Numbered from the stretch's first letter, positions 13,781 to 28,156 are shown. The stretch is 64,000 nt of DNA from Anoplolepis gracilipes (GCF_047496725.1 NC_132981.1:11596001-11660000), one strand, 5' to 3'. Made by a program: numbers and translations. The notes: generated by a model not told the origin, from the letters alone.

Positions 13781-16700
13781 ATACTTACTGCTATGGCGAT
13801 CAGCTGATCGATTTCTTTTTTCCTTTGCGGATATTAGGTTGCAAAGAAAAATTGTGACCTCTTAAATCAACAAAATGTCATCTAAATGAAAAGTGAATTT
13901 CTATGAATATTGGGATAAAATATTAGCCCCTTTTTCTTATATATTCACATGCTCCTTTCTCGTTTTCTTTTATACTTATTGATTATTTTAATCTTGGTAA
14001 TAAATCAACTTTGTATCACTTTCTATTTTTATCTAATCGATTAAAAGCTCATTGCCTTGAGTACAAGAATTCTAAAATACTACTGTACTCACAGGTAATA
14101 ATGATTCACGGATAAACGATTTTTTAAGCACCGTTCATAATTCAATATTAAAATTAAAATACTTTTTTATCTAAAAAAAAAAAAAAAAAAAAAAAAGAAA
14201 AAAGAATGTAGAATAAAAAAAATTGTATATGTTTTCATTGCACAGAATTGTGTTCTACTGCACTGCAGTATTTTTACACTCGAATTTTGTTATATACTGT
14301 ATGTATAGGTATATACTGCATACGTATAAACATATCAGTATAACAAAGTTAATAACAATATTATATAAATAGTTATCTAAATGCGTCGTAAATACGTAGA
14401 TTCTGGTAATGCTTTCGAACGAATGCAACGAAGCCCCACCATCGCATCGCGCGCAGTGTCACCATCGACATCCGCAGTGCCGTTGTTGGCATCTGGCCAA
14501 AATCTATCCTTCGCTTCCACACCCCCGCTGCGTACTTAGTAAATCGAGGTTACCAGGGTTTCTAGCGACGCGCCCGCGCCTTTATCGTCCGAGTTTTCGG
14601 GCTGTAATCCGACATAAGGTCCGACGTGCACCTACCGAACAGACTTTACCAAAATATTTTCCAGCTTTGCTTTTTTCAAGTATCATTCTCAAATAATCTA
14701 ATTGGCGCATAAAAATTATATTTTTCTAATATGTAAAAACTATATTTTTGTATATAATGATAAATATGTAGTTTGTGATTAATTTTTCTTTTTTTTACTT
14801 CCAAATTATAATACACTTAAAAATATATTACCCTTTCGTTATCATTATCAGCTAGCAACATTATGGCTAGCTACCTTAATCCTAATTTAACTCTTAGCCT
14901 TAGTTTTAATCGCCTGCCTTAGCTTTAATCGCCTACATTATTCAAGAACTGTTCAAGTTTGAACTATGGAATTTATCGACCAACAGCATTAACATTACTT
15001 TAGTATCTATCGCAATGAGACTCTAAATATTACGCTCTTGCATACTTTTAAGCACAATTAAAGTCTAATCTAATTATGATTAATTTAGTCGAAACTTAAT
15101 TATCAGTTTATTTTATTGCTTGCATATGTCTATTGCGAAGCATCTCTTAAAAACGAATGTTTTTCCAATCTCTCTCACGTCTCAAAACAAAGATGGCAGT
15201 TTCCTATGGTACCTCCTTATCTTTTCCTTTATCGCCACACAGGATTCTTTCTTACGAGGATTTATGGAGCGGGACGATGAAAACTATCCATCTTTCTTCA
15301 CGACTTGGCAAACGGGCTTTGTGCGATAACGTCCCATGGATCGCAGGGATCGCAGGAATTATCTCTAGATGTTGATTGGCCACTGTCATTTTTATCCACG
15401 AAGCTTTTTGTTTGTCATATCGTTATGACATTGTCGTGTTGAAAAGATAAATATATTGTTTTGCGTGACAAACGCTCAACTATGATGTCTCAAATCACTA
15501 TCAAACATTGGACGCCCTCTGATGTTGTAATTTCTTTGATTTTTTTATCTCTTTGAAATATTTATATAACTGACATATACATGATTGACTTAATTGCGTT
15601 TGCCATAATTTTATTTAATAAGAGAAGAAAGTTGTTTAATGTAATTATGTTTAACAAAAAAAAAAAAAAAAAAAAATTTAATAATTTTTGACAGATGATA
15701 TACAATGTGAAAGATAAATATGGAGACAAGAGGTAAAGCATGTAAATAATACGTAAATAATATAAAGAGTTGGCTTATTACATATATTATCAAATTTATT
15801 AAATAATAATATAAATAGCTAAATTATAATAGACTGACTGAACATATTAATTAAACAATATTAATATATAAACATTAATTTTCAATAAATGTTTAAGTGA
15901 GAAACGTTGGAAAATTAATGTTTTATAAAGTAAAATGTAAAACGGTATTGTCAATATTTAATTTATTTTCTTTACATCTATACTATATCGTTGTATATGT
16001 AAGCCAGCGAGAATAAATAACCGGAAGGAAGAGCGGAACTTGACGATAGAAAGATGATATCACGAGAACATATCATACATCGCGTGCCGCTATGGACAAC
16101 ATATGAAGACAACGGACGAAGAAGAGACGGGCAAAAGAGATATGAAAATGGTTTTCTTAAAGGCGTCGGAAAGACTAGCGAAGAAAGAAGTCGTTAAAGG
16201 GAAAAGTGATAAAGGGATCTCCAAGCTTTGCATAACGTTACATATGGAAGTGGAAAAAAGCGTGAAAAATATGGCCCTGACGTTAGATGGCTTAATTTTT
16301 GCTCTAATGCTTAGAACATGAAATATTTTTAATATTAATGTGAGAAAATCTTTTCAAAATTATGCTTTAGTTTAAATATTCATATTTTATCCTTTTATAC
16401 ATATATATGTATAGATTTTTCCTAACTTGCCTAAGAAATTATTAAGTCGACATTATATTATTCACATGATGAAAAAATTCTAAAACAAAATACACTATTT
16501 TGTACGAGTTAATTCTTTTTTACGTTGAAGATTGATGATTGCTTCGCTTCAGAGGCCGAATTTGCGTAATGTATATCGAGATCTGCTTTGTGCCAATCAG
16601 ACATGCGGGCTGATAACGATATTCGCTCCTAGATTAAACAGCAATTAGATCATTCTAAGGGTTCTTTCTGGAGTCTTGAAATCCTTCCAGCCAGATAGAT

Positions 16701-18400
16701 ATTATTTTTAAGCTCTGTACAACCCTCAAAATGATCTTCCTTAACTACAATTGTCTCCTTAGCCATATAAAATCTTTCTGGGAAAACATACATTTGGCAC
16801 AATTTAGAGAAGCTAATTTTGTGAATTTTTCATAATACAAAAATCAGTTTTGATTCAGTTTTATTATTACTGAATGATTAGTTCAAAGCTTCTTATTGCA
16901 AACCTATCCGTATGAAGAGAAGACAAAAGGCAAGATATTGAAACAATTTTTATTTAAATCTTCAAAAAAACTAAAGTAAAACTTTCGAGTTTTCAATTTG
17001 CTAAAATGATTTTATTTAAAAGTATTTGTAAATTAAAAGAAAAAAAAAAAAAAAACGCAAAAGTGTTTCAGTTAGTTGGAGCGTGATTATTGGTGTAAAA
17101 TATAATTGAGAGAAATTATATAGAAATATGCTGAATGCTTGGAGAAGAGAGGGCAACAATTTGACGCAGATAACATAGCATATTCGAGTGGAAAGCGCAT
17201 GACGAAAAATGAACTTATATACTTATGCGCGGAATTCGCATGTGTGAGCGAATACATTTACAAGGGACTCTAACTCCATTAGAATCCTGCGAGAAATTCT
17301 CTTCTAGACGGCGTATTACGAATGTGGTTTCAGGAAGCTAAGATTGCGCGAGGGGATAAGAATGGAATAGGTGTGGAAGAGAGAGAAGGTATGTGCGCTT
17401 TATGATCGTAGATATATTCCATTTTCGTCTTTCGCCACTTTATCCGTCCGTCTTGGGCAAAGCTAGCTAAGTACGTTTGATTGTAAGCTGCCTATCCAGG
17501 TTTAAGGCTGATTTACAGGCGGGTGGTAGCCTGACTTTCACGCACGTGAGTAGACTGGTACGTGCTTTCTATTTTCAAGCGCTGTTAACTTTGACGCAAC
17601 GCCATCATTTTATCCAGTCGTTTCTATCCTTCACTATTTTTGTCTCTTAAACTTTTGCATAATTTATAATATTAGTGTATTATCACTTTATTGTAAACGT
17701 ATATATAATTATTTATGTTATATTATTTTATAACATTAATCACGTTCTGTTATAAACTATTGTCCTTTAGTATTACAAGATTTTTAAATCTTTTTTTTTT
17801 GTTATTTTTTTTATAGTTTTACCATCTTTTTACTGTGTATGTGTATGTGTATGGAAAATGATAAGTTTTTAAATAATTTTGGTATTCTATGCTGGTCTGT
17901 TTATGTCTATTTTCCTTTTGGGCGATATATTGTATTCGTTGACTAGTGTCAAGAACATTAATAATATAATAAGAGATGAGAATAATCTTTAAATTATTTT
18001 TCAAAATATAAATCTTCAAAATTTAAATAACATTACCTATTTTCTCCTGAATTTTATAATTAATAACAATAAAGCCTCGCTGCAAAGAGAGAATATCTTT
18101 TTAAATGACTTAGTATCCATTGATATTTGTAAAATTTCAATATTACAATAATTTGCAAAATTTAAATTTAAATTAACTTATTTGAAAATGAAACGTATTT
18201 AATTGGACTGCGATAAGAAGAAAGTATCAAACTACAAAAGGAAGGAAATGTTTTGAAAAGTAAAAAGTTCAGAATGAATGACAAAGAAGGCTAAAACGAG
18301 TAGATAAGCTGAAAGCGAGAAAAAAAGAAGTAACGGTAATTAGACGATTGAGCTCTCCTTAAAAGATAATCCTATCGGAGCGGAGGGGGAGGGGAGGGGG
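13781..18400. other. Noncoding DNA with scattered GC-richer patches
   Basis: No gene recognised. Contains A runs at 14173-14197, 15656-15676 and 17039-17055, a hairpin at 14285-14349, and GC-richer patches at about 14400-14660, 15170-15400 and 17140-17600. The open frames over those patches resemble no known family. Confidence 0.45.
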
Positions 18401-18413
18401 GAGGAAGTAGTTG

Positions 18414-18417
<4 letters not shown>

Positions 18418-18447
<30 letters not shown>
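18418..18447. repeat. (GA)n microsatellite
   Basis: About 30 bp of AG units, preceded by a G-rich purine tract (about 18380-18405). Confidence 0.97.
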
Positions 18448-18449
<2 letters not shown>

Positions 18450-18589
18450 CCGATGAGGAAAGAGATGGATGGTTCGATATTCGATCCAAACGCGAAATTA
18501 GATGAACGTTGCTATTTAGACGTCGATAGAACAAATAGCTTTCGAGACAGAGGGAAAGCAAAAAGGGGAGGGGGGGGAAAGAGAAAGGA

Positions 18590-18835
18590 AATTAGTAGTC
18601 GTGCAAAAAGCGTGTGATGCGGGGGGAGAGATTAGCGATTGGATCATGCGCTATTAGCGGTGGCACAGAAGAGCCGATTAAGCCTGCAGGATGCGTCAAT
18701 CTCGGATGCGGGCGGCCGCATCGTATTAACGTCAAAACGCGTCGTCTCTCTGCATCCCTGCGAAAACCACAAGCGAGTGGTGCTACGCAATGTTCTGACA
18801 TTTTACCGACACATAAATTAACTTTCGCCATTGTC
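18590..18835. promoter_or_regulatory. CpG-rich island
   Basis: A GC-rich patch (GGATGCGGGCGGCCGCATCG near 18703-18722) inside AT-rich DNA. Several frames are open simply because stop codons are rare in GC-rich sequence. No exon boundaries or family match. Confidence 0.2.
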
Positions 18836-20103
18836 CAACAATAATATATATATTTAATTCTTTATAATTTTATAATAGTCTATAAATAATATATACTTTA
18901 TACAAGTTTTTATAATTTATTAATTTATATTATATATATGATAAATTTTTGCTCGTTCTCTTAAAAAAAAAAAAAAAAAATTTAAATAACGATATCAAGA
19001 TCAATACGAGGTATAGGTACTTGGTATCTTGAAGTACTTACATCTCTCGTACTATAATATTTATGTTACTTTACATCGTACCATTTCCGTTCTATTCTTG
19101 ACTATAATTTTCCTCAACTAAAGATTGGCAACTAATTGTATAAAATTTTAAGCCTTTTGATATAATAATAGTACGTATAATAATAAACCCACCCCTGCTC
19201 AAACGTTCATGTTTTTCGCATTAAACAAGCAAATATTTATATTTGAATTCCTTTGTATCTACGAGATTCTGGTTTTTCCTGAGAAATAAATCCATTTTAT
19301 TTAGCAAACTTTTTAATGATGGAGATACATTTATCGTTAATTATGCGTTATATCGATAAATGCTAGAAGCGACTTGATGAGCAAATGATTCTTTAAAGTA
19401 AGAATACAGATAGAGAATAGAATCGATGGTGTGAAATTTCCTTTACGATCGAAAGACACGGTAATGCCATTATTTTACAATGAAATGGACGAACGTATAT
19501 ACATCTCGAGGCGTGAATTGCCAAGCATACATTCTCATAGTACAAGCAATGTTACTGGTATCCAGCAGCCGTTACGACGAGCCTTATCAGCAACCATGCG
19601 TTTAACTTAAGCTCGTTGCCACGTCACATAGATCGTTGTTGTTCGTTAATTTGCCATTACAAATATCGCTAACAACGCCAATTTACGAGACATAAATCAT
19701 AGAATTTTCTGTTTAAAAGGAATTATTTATTACATCCCTGTTCGAGAGAAAATATAAGTGAGAAATAAAAATTTTCGGCGTCGATACAATTTATATATTA
19801 TATAAAGAGAAAAGGAATTTGAAAAATTTCTTCGGTAAATATTTCTTAAATATTTTAAGAAAGTATTTTAATAATATTATACAGCAAGTAAAATATGTGC
19901 GCTTTGCGCACGTTTCAATTTTCGCGGAAAAAATTAATTTCTAACAAATTTCCGCATTAACATCCGCGTATGGCTCTTGTTCGTCAAGTTTGATAGTTGC
20001 TTGATTTTAAGAAAAATTTGACCCTTAGGAGAGCGTACCAAACATTTTATTACCATGTACATACATTTGATTATATAATTTCAAAATTCGAAAAAATTAA
20101 ATT

Positions 20104-20106
<3 letters not shown>
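18836..20106. other. Noncoding DNA, no gene recognised
   Basis: An A run at 18963-18980 and a GC-richer patch at about 19440-19700 that may be a conserved element. Otherwise AT-rich. Confidence 0.45.

Positions 20107-20135
<29 letters not shown>
20107..20135. repeat. (TA)n microsatellite
   Basis: About 29 bp of TA, directly 5' of a GC-rich island. Confidence 0.97.
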
Positions 20136-20142
<7 letters not shown>

Positions 20143-20149
20143 AAAGCAT

Positions 20150-20620
20150 TAGATGGGATTTTTATCAATCGACGATGAGAGCTATCCACGAAGGATAGGA
20201 GAGGAACATAGTTCACGTATCGCCGTGGTTGGACTGCAGACAGTCCGCTGCCAATCATTATATTCCCGGCATGCGAACATACCACCGCGTGCGAAACGGA
20301 GTATGCGGGAGGGTCAGGGGACGTTCTACTGGTCGATGAGCGAATATGGCAGCGCAGCAAGGGATGTGACGAGAGTGGTCGACGAGAGCACGCTCTCGGG
20401 AATGAGGGGGGTGACAAAGGACGAGCACTATATTGGCATACCAACGGTGTGGTGATATAGGAATACTTCAAGAACAACTTTATAGCACGGAAGTCTGCCA
20501 ACTCCGAGATCCCTTCCTCAGAAATCGCCTATCTTCTTCACTTCGATGGTGCGCAAAGGCGAACACAACAGCCGCGAACCAAACTATGTGAGTTCACCTT
20601 AATTGTGAGTAAACTGCCAA
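20150..20620. promoter_or_regulatory. CpG-rich island, function unknown
   Basis: GC-rich patch open for 100 codons on + and more on -, but neither translation looks like a known protein and the - frame runs into the TA repeat. It could be an untranslated first exon or promoter of a cpx transcript, or a conserved element. Confidence 0.2.
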
Positions 20621-22070
20621 ACAAGGGATTGAAAGAAAGCTAAAGAATTAGCGTATAAGTAATTTAATAATTATTCATAATTATGTAAAAGAGAAGAAAG
20701 AAGAGGAGAGATTTCTAAAAAAAGAGAAATAAACTTATTACATTTAAACAAATTGCTACATTGCATGTAAAGAGGAAGTGGAGTAGAGAGAGTAGAGCGT
20801 TGATAATTGAATGATTTAATAAGGCTTTAATAATATCTCTCTCGCAAAGATGGAAAATTGATTTGATTTATGCCATTATTGATTTGTTTTATAAATTACA
20901 GTATTCTGAAATAGTTCACGTATATATATTTTATTTAAACAACTCATTTTATACATTCAGTTTCAGCATTTTTTTAATAAATTTAATAAATTTAATAAAA
21001 ATATAAGCAATTAAAAAATCTTTCAATCTATGTTTTATTTTAATAAATTAGATAGATAATCATACAATTATAATAACAGTTTTTTTTTTTACCAACATCT
21101 TGTTGAGAGAAAAAATTAAGTTTTTATTCTCATTCAAACTAATTTAATCTTATATATTTTCAAATTACTAATTTAATCTCTCTACATATTTGAAGAACTC
21201 ACGATATATATATATTACATTTTTTAAGATAATTTAAAAATTATAAACGAAGTAAAGAGAAGCGCAGAATTGAAATATTGCGCTTTATCATTTAAGCGTG
21301 TTCATGTAACGGAAATTTATGCACGATATTTCCTCAATCATTGTTACCTTGTTACTTTTAATTTTAATAACTTTCTTATTAAGGCCAAGAATAATAATCT
21401 TATTTTATCATACAATCTTGTTTTATCTTTACCTAAAATTTTTACACAGATTTTAAACATTTTACAATATAATATCACTCAAGTATGTGAAGAAAAACAC
21501 ATTTGTCATATAAAATTGTCTAATTTCTATATATCCTTTATTTCTCAAATAAACTGCATTGAACATTTAGTTGAACATTTGGTATTTAAAGCTTTTGTAT
21601 TTGATCAATCTCTTCTACAAGTTCCAGTGTTATAATACTCGCGTGTGTGTACAGAATCACGTGTATATGTCGGAATTCTCGAATGCAATCAAACGCAACG
21701 CATTTGATGTGATTGAAGCCATCAAGGCGTACTTAAACACTACTAACGGAATAACCTATACCACAACAAACATACAGATCACATATCTCCACTTCTCATC
21801 ATTATTAACTGAAATACCACAATTTATTACATTTTTATCCAATTCTTTCTACTACATATATAAAAATCTTATTCGTCCAGTTTGTTAAAATTAAATCACG
21901 CAATTACGCAAATCAATATTACACAAGCTAAAGATTAATACGTCGTATATAATTATATTAGTTGTTAATAATGCATAAAAAAAATGTATGTACACTAATA
22001 ACAAGTTAATTTAATAGATCAGATTAAATTATGTTGTATAAAAATTGATGTATAATTTCCATCTTACAAT

Positions 22071-22071
<1 letters not shown>
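20621..22071. other. Noncoding DNA, no gene recognised
   Basis: AT-rich. Two overlapping open frames near 21270-21890 have AT-biased composition and no recognisable domain. Confidence 0.45.

Positions 22072-22137
<66 letters not shown>
22072..22137. repeat. (GA)n microsatellite
   Basis: About 66 bp of uninterrupted GA. Confidence 0.98.
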
Positions 22138-22139
<2 letters not shown>

Positions 22140-22560
22140 GCAACTCCCCTTTTTTCTCGGAGAATCAATTTCTGTAAATTATGTTTTGCAAAACATATTT
22201 GAAATATCGTCTACAAAACGTGACGTCAGATAGCTTGTGGAAAATGTGGCGAATCGCATAAGCGAGCGAGGAGGTCAGTCAGAGTGGTTTAGGCGAATCA
22301 GTAACCCGCGGTGTTGCGTTACTTGTTTACTGCCGGAGCAGCCGTTGCATTATTCAACAGCCGTCCATATTTATCAAGCTGATAGTCAAGTAGGGTGGCA
22401 ACACGTACGAATAATACGTAAACGCGTAAGAAAAAGTAAACGATGGTTGGACCTTTACTAAGAGTTGCTTCCTATGGATGACTTTTCCTTTCTCCCCGTT
22501 GCAATTGGCTAAAAGCTTAGATATTACATTGTAAGAACAAGAAAATAAATGGTGACTTTT

Positions 22561-22575
22561 CCCCCCCCCCCCCCC
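22561..22575. repeat. C15 homopolymer
   Basis: Fifteen consecutive C, unusual in DNA this AT-rich. Confidence 0.97.
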
Positions 22576-22919
22576 AAGTCTTTTTGAATTATACACAGAA
22601 TGTCATAACTAATAAAGAATCGAGGAAAGAAAGTGTTAATTTTTCAATCGATTTTTTAAAATCGATTTTCTTTCAAAGACAAAAATCTCTCTTACAAAAC
22701 AATTTTAGTCCATTTGTCTTTTCAATTGAATATAGAATTTTATTACCACCCCTTATCAAATTTTACAAAACATCTTATATAAATGTTGTAAATCGATCGC
22801 ATCGACGCGTATTCTTTTTGATTATTTCGAAAGATAGCTTGGAATTCTTCTTTACCGAAGATTTGCATCTTCTTTCGTAACTTGTATTAATTTTCAATAT
22901 TATATATTGTATTTATACA

Positions 22920-23190
22920 CCGTGCTAGAATAAAACCACGATTTTTGCAGACGGGAGAAATTGTAATTAGCAAAAGGCGGAAGCATTTGCACGCAAGCAT
23001 TCCGAGTGAAGGCGGAAAGCCATTAAGGAATATTCCCACGTGTAGAGCGCACTTAATGAGCGATATAATTTATTGTGTCTAGTCCCGAGTAGTAGTTAAT
23101 AGGGTCTGCGACCTACGACCCATTAACCGGAGGTCGATTGCGAGATATCGTTGGCAAACATCTGTCATATGTTATGCAGGGTAAGCCGCA
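22920..23190. other. GC-richer island, candidate conserved noncoding element
   Basis: Contains CCCACGTGTAGAGCGCAC and a GGGTC...GACCC-type short inverted repeat (about 23101-23120). No coding frame. Confidence 0.25.
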
Positions 23191-24550
23191 GCGGAAAGTC
23201 AAATCCCATATTTTTCAAAATTGTGCAAAACTGTACAAGAATATCAAAGTTATTCGCTCCAAACATCCCTACACACACAAATATGTAAATAAAAAATATT
23301 TGGAACGTCATATTTGATTATTGAGAATTTAAAAAGAATCTTTTTTTTATTGCACTTGTACATATAAATTAAATTGCCTAATAAAGAATTAAGTTACGCA
23401 GACTTAAGCACATATTTTCATTATTTCTTTCAGTTGCATTTCATATTATTTCATAACTTTATTATGCATGTGTGTCAGATTGCGTACTGTAATATTTATT
23501 AGTTCTTAAAAGTAATGCTTTTAAATATTTATATAAGATGCCACATATACATGTAAATAACTCTTTCGCTTCTTCTCGATTACAAGTATAAAAAATGAGA
23601 ATACAAAAAATGTACAAGATACTAATAATATAACGTAATGTAATCCTTCATAACTCCAAGTTAGCAGTCATTTCTCTGCTAACATACTTATATAACGAGA
23701 AAAAGAGAGAGATATGCTTATGGACAAGCATATTCTCAAATTTATAACTATAAGTGTTTTCATATGTGTGTATTCGCTAATTTTTATTTCTTGTTATTTT
23801 TATTATATTTGTAAACTAATTTGTTAATTCTTATTACCGAACAAAATTTTTTTAAATATTTCTACTAAATACACGTAATTTCACACACGATCGAGATTTT
23901 ATATTTATTTAATTTAACTAGTCATGTGAAAAAGCCGACATAATTAAGATTTAGGACTTTCACAAATCTCTTATTTTTTTCTTTACATTTTTTTATATGT
24001 CTTTGAACATAATATTAATTATGCTAATTATCTATGAATTATATAAGAAATACAAAAAAGGGAGAATTATTGTATTGAATTTAATATCGTTATTTATTAT
24101 ATATAAATAAAGTCTAGAAGATTAAGTTTGAAATTTAAACAAATCCTATATAGCAAATTAAAAATTAAATTTTAATATCTTGAATATATTTAATATCTAA
24201 ATTAATGTCATTTCTTTTAAAAGAGGAATTTTTTCCTCTTATACGTTTTTGAATTTTGATATTTCTAATCTTAAACACATTCTTATAAAACTCTTCGGAA
24301 ATATTATTTAAAGTATTATTTTTATATATATTCAATTTAACACGCACTCGTTGTACTGCTTATCGTTAGAAATATAACAGCAGGCATTTGAAATAGATCG
24401 TTTCTCCCTTCTGTAGATTCAATCTCCTAATATTCTCGTAATTTCTCGGCGATTTTGGTAAAATTTTCTTTTCACCATAATGCGTTGATTTAAAGGGAGG
24501 AAAGAGAGTGTTATTACGTAAAACTATAAATCTGTACTCCACAACAGCTC
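23191..24550. other. AT-rich noncoding DNA, nothing recognised
   Basis: No exon, RNA gene or repeat array supported. Confidence 0.5.
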
Positions 24551-24559
24551 TTGTTCCGA

Positions 24560-25260
24560 CACACTGCACGCGTTATACCACCACTTCATTCCGTGACCTA
24601 GTCGAGCTGTTTAACTGACTGTACAAGCTTGACGTCGCTTACCCCCGACATTCCATTCTTCGTTCTTTATATCGATATAGGCGTCGTGTCGCGTTTCATC
24701 CTGTCCTATTCTATAGGAAGGCCGATCATGTCGGTTATAGGGACAGCAAAAATATTGCACGGTAGATGGGGGTGGAAGGGAACCAACGGTACTTCCAGAG
24801 AGGAACTGAACATTTTTCTAGCTCCCTTCCAACCCCTCTTTCCACGTCGGCAAGCACGCCCATCCCAATGGCGGGGGGTTTGCGCGCCTTGCAGAACTTG
24901 GTGGTGGGGAGTAGATGGAGGGTTGCGGTAGTGGTAGAGGTGGTGGCGGTCTCCGTGGCCAAGTCTGACCGATACGGCACCAGTACTACTGTCGCCACTA
25001 TTACGAGCGCAGGTCATCACGGGACTCAGTCATGGACATACTGGGTATGTCCTATTCAAAGCCACGCTAACTAAACTACTTAGCTGCCTATCGATCTCGT
25101 CCGTTCGATATGCTCCGATTGTCGAAATTAAGCCGCTCCCTCGGAATTTTGCGAAAAATGTTCTATCGCGACCGCGTGCTTTAAACGCGAGTGTTGGTGG
25201 GACTGGTTCCGACCCTTTTTTAATCGTGAAACTTCGTCTGCATCAAAGGATTAAGGTATT
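24560..25260. promoter_or_regulatory. GC-rich island, candidate regulatory region
   Basis: One of the most GC-rich stretches of the window. Open on both strands, but with inconsistent, Gly/Val/Thr-rich translations and no domain. A promoter, untranslated exon or enhancer are all possible. Confidence 0.25.
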
Positions 25261-25390
25261 ATGGATGGACGGGGAAATATAAAAAAAAAAAAAAAAAAGG
25301 AAAAAATCATCGGAGATTGTGTGTTTCTCTTTTTCTCGTTTATCTCTTCGCGCGCAAACAAACTTTTTCATGCGTGTGCGTATATGTATG

Positions 25391-25392
<2 letters not shown>

Positions 25393-25435
<43 letters not shown>

Positions 25436-25458
25436 ACACACCCACCCACACACACACC

Positions 25459-25489
<31 letters not shown>

Positions 25490-25496
25490 ACACACA
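25393..25496. repeat. (AT)n-(CA)n compound microsatellite
   Basis: 40 bp of AT followed by about 64 bp of CA with CCCA interruptions. Confidence 0.98.
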
Positions 25497-25499
25497 TGT

Positions 25500-28122
25500 A
25501 CGAAATATAGATTAAAATGTCTTTATATGTATTAGTGACTAGTCTGTCTTATAGATATGACAACAAGCGATGATAGCTAACCGCATGCGTCGTCGCATCG
25601 CAGTAAAAGAAAGAGGATAGGATATTTTTTTTTTTTTTTTTTAGTAAAAGAGCATCATGTAATCTATATTTGAAATACACATCTGCAACGAAGAATTATT
25701 GATGATTGGAAGGGAAAGAAAGTATGTATTTTATTAAAACTGCTTTTAAAGTTTGTCAAATTTCCAACACACTTTTTCCATATTTATGTAAAACTTGTAT
25801 AAAACAAAATTAATACATATTTTTATTCGATAAATAAAATTAATGTCGGTACAGATTTTTTAATAAGATCATTCTCATGGCACAGAGTAAATGAAGAATA
25901 ATTTAAATAAGGACATATTTCAATTTGGTAAAATAAATAATGCTCAACATGTCTAGGATGTGACAGATGCAATGTTATATAACGATAAGAAATATCTTGT
26001 ATGCGTTTGTATTAAAAATATTAATGGATACAAAATACCAGTTTGAATAAAATATATACATGTGTATATAGAAAATAAAGCTATGTTCTGCAAACTGCGG
26101 TTATTCATCCGCGTCAGTCATATATTGTTGTTTTTGTGAAAACATTGATATATTACTTTTGCTTTTTTTATGAAAAAGAAAAAAATCACAGTTACAATCT
26201 AGTTTTTACAATTTTTCGACGAAAATGGATGTTAATTTTCTATGAAAGATAGATAGATAAACAGAGAGAGGGAGAGGGAGAAAAAAATGACAGCATATTT
26301 AGTTTTGAAATTTTTTTACGAGAATGGAGTCATCAACAATTTTTTTTCACCTTTTTGATATTGGTAAATTGTCATTTGATTTAATATCGAAATTCTAATA
26401 TCTAACACATATAAATTGTTTTAAAAACCAAAAATAAAAAAAACAAAAAGATTTATGTACTTGTATAAGTGAATTTTATTTTTTATTATATTGAAACAAT
26501 TATCTCATCTCTCGAAAAAGTTCAATATTACATTATATCCGTGTACTGAAAAAGAAGTATGAGTTTGCACAATTTTGGTTCGAGTTCTGCCAGTGACAAA
26601 TATTTTTTTCATTAATTGTATATCATCAATTACGTATCAAGTTTTTATCAATAATAAATTTTCTTTTTAGAAATAAGAAAAAGAAAATTTCTTCCAGAAA
26701 TTTTATTTTAGAAATTAATATTTATCTCTTGACTGATCGATGCTCTGATATATAATCATCAAGTATCTTTATATCTTTATATCTTTATATTCATTATTTC
26801 ATCTTTATTAGTAAAACAGGCTATCGCGTCATCTCTATTGCAATTACAATCCGATTATTGATGGTGGAGATTGAAATTCCACTGTAACTCAATTTGTAAT
26901 GAAAATCTTGAGTGTCGAGATCGTTTTCGAGATAATTCTCTTCTAGACACCGGAAGAATAATTGAATCTCACATCATCGACTTAGGAGCCCATCCGCTTC
27001 TAAATAAGCTCGGCCTCTCAAGCTCACCCCCTAATGAGTACAACCTGCTCTCGCATATTTTCTTTGTAACGATCGCATCGTTACTCGCATCTACTTTTTA
27101 TTTTATGCAATCTCCAAATTAAAAAAAGAAGATAAGTTTATAGAAAACAAAAAGATAATATACAGAATAATATATAGAATTCAAATATGAAATTGATTAA
27201 TGTTTTCATAAATTATTTTTATTTTTTTATGATTCAGAGATACCCAATTATTTATATCTAATTATTTGCGATGAAAACACTTTAGAAATTTCTATATATG
27301 ACTTTACTTATTTGCAATTAAACCAAGGATATAATAAAAATAAAATTAAAAATTAAAAATAAGCAAAAAGAGAGAGAGGGGGGGGGGGGGGGAGAGAGAA
27401 GAATTAAAATAAAATCATCAATTAAAAGTATTCTTTTAAAAAGTCAAATCATCTGAATAATTTTAAGATTGTACGCTTTTGAAATGTCTCGAGTCTCCTC
27501 GATACTTAAAAATGTAGTAGGACAGATACATTCTGAACCATTCTATTCAAGGTACATAAATGAAACATCGAAGATGGAAATGTCGAAGCAAAAGGGCGAC
27601 CGACTGCGACATGCGCTGTACGAACGCGAAACTAATATTCTTGCAAATGATCTTGTCCTTTAACTGAGCATCAACGTATCAATTTCCACGAGAAAGAACT
27701 TGTAGTTTGTTTAATAAGAATAATTTTTGTCGATGCGACAAAACATTTTTCGCATAAAGTGATATGTGTATATTATGTGTATTATGTTAAAGATTAACAA
27801 TTAAACGAAATTGTTTTCATATTTAAGTTTCACATATAGAAAGATTTTAGAATATACAGAGTGGCCTGTAATTGGTGAAAAAACTAAATTTTTTGGAGTT
27901 AAAAAACTCTATTCTTCAGTTAATTTCAGACAGAGTTTACTTTAACAGAATTTTAATTTAAGGCTTAATTATAAAGATGTATAAAGATAAAAATTGGAAA
28001 CTTGCAAAAAATGATGACGTCTCTCGATATTTTCGCTGAGGAAAAATCGACTCCAAATGATCTCAAGAATCTGCCATTAGCAGGTTTTTCACTCATTATA
28101 GGACACTCTGTGTATATATATG

Positions 28123-28125
<3 letters not shown>
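25500..28125. other. Noncoding DNA, no gene recognised
   Basis: Includes a T18 run (25625-25642) and a G15 run flanked by GA (27378-27392). Open frames near 26871-27122 and 27469-27663 are AT-biased and match nothing I know. Confidence 0.45.

Positions 28126-28156
<31 letters not shown>
28126..28156. repeat. (GA)n microsatellite
   Basis: About 31 bp of AG with one AAAG interruption. Confidence 0.96.

Noticed and set aside
20106..20501. 131-codon open frame on the - strand and 100-codon frame on the + strand.
   Set aside because: Both arise from a GC-rich patch where stops are rare. The - frame ends in Ile-Tyr repeats from the TA microsatellite, and neither shows a known domain.
24629..25074. 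Overlapping open frames of about 100 codons on both strands.
   Set aside because: Several frames are open at once through a GC-rich island, with low-complexity Gly/Val/Thr composition and no splice-consistent structure.
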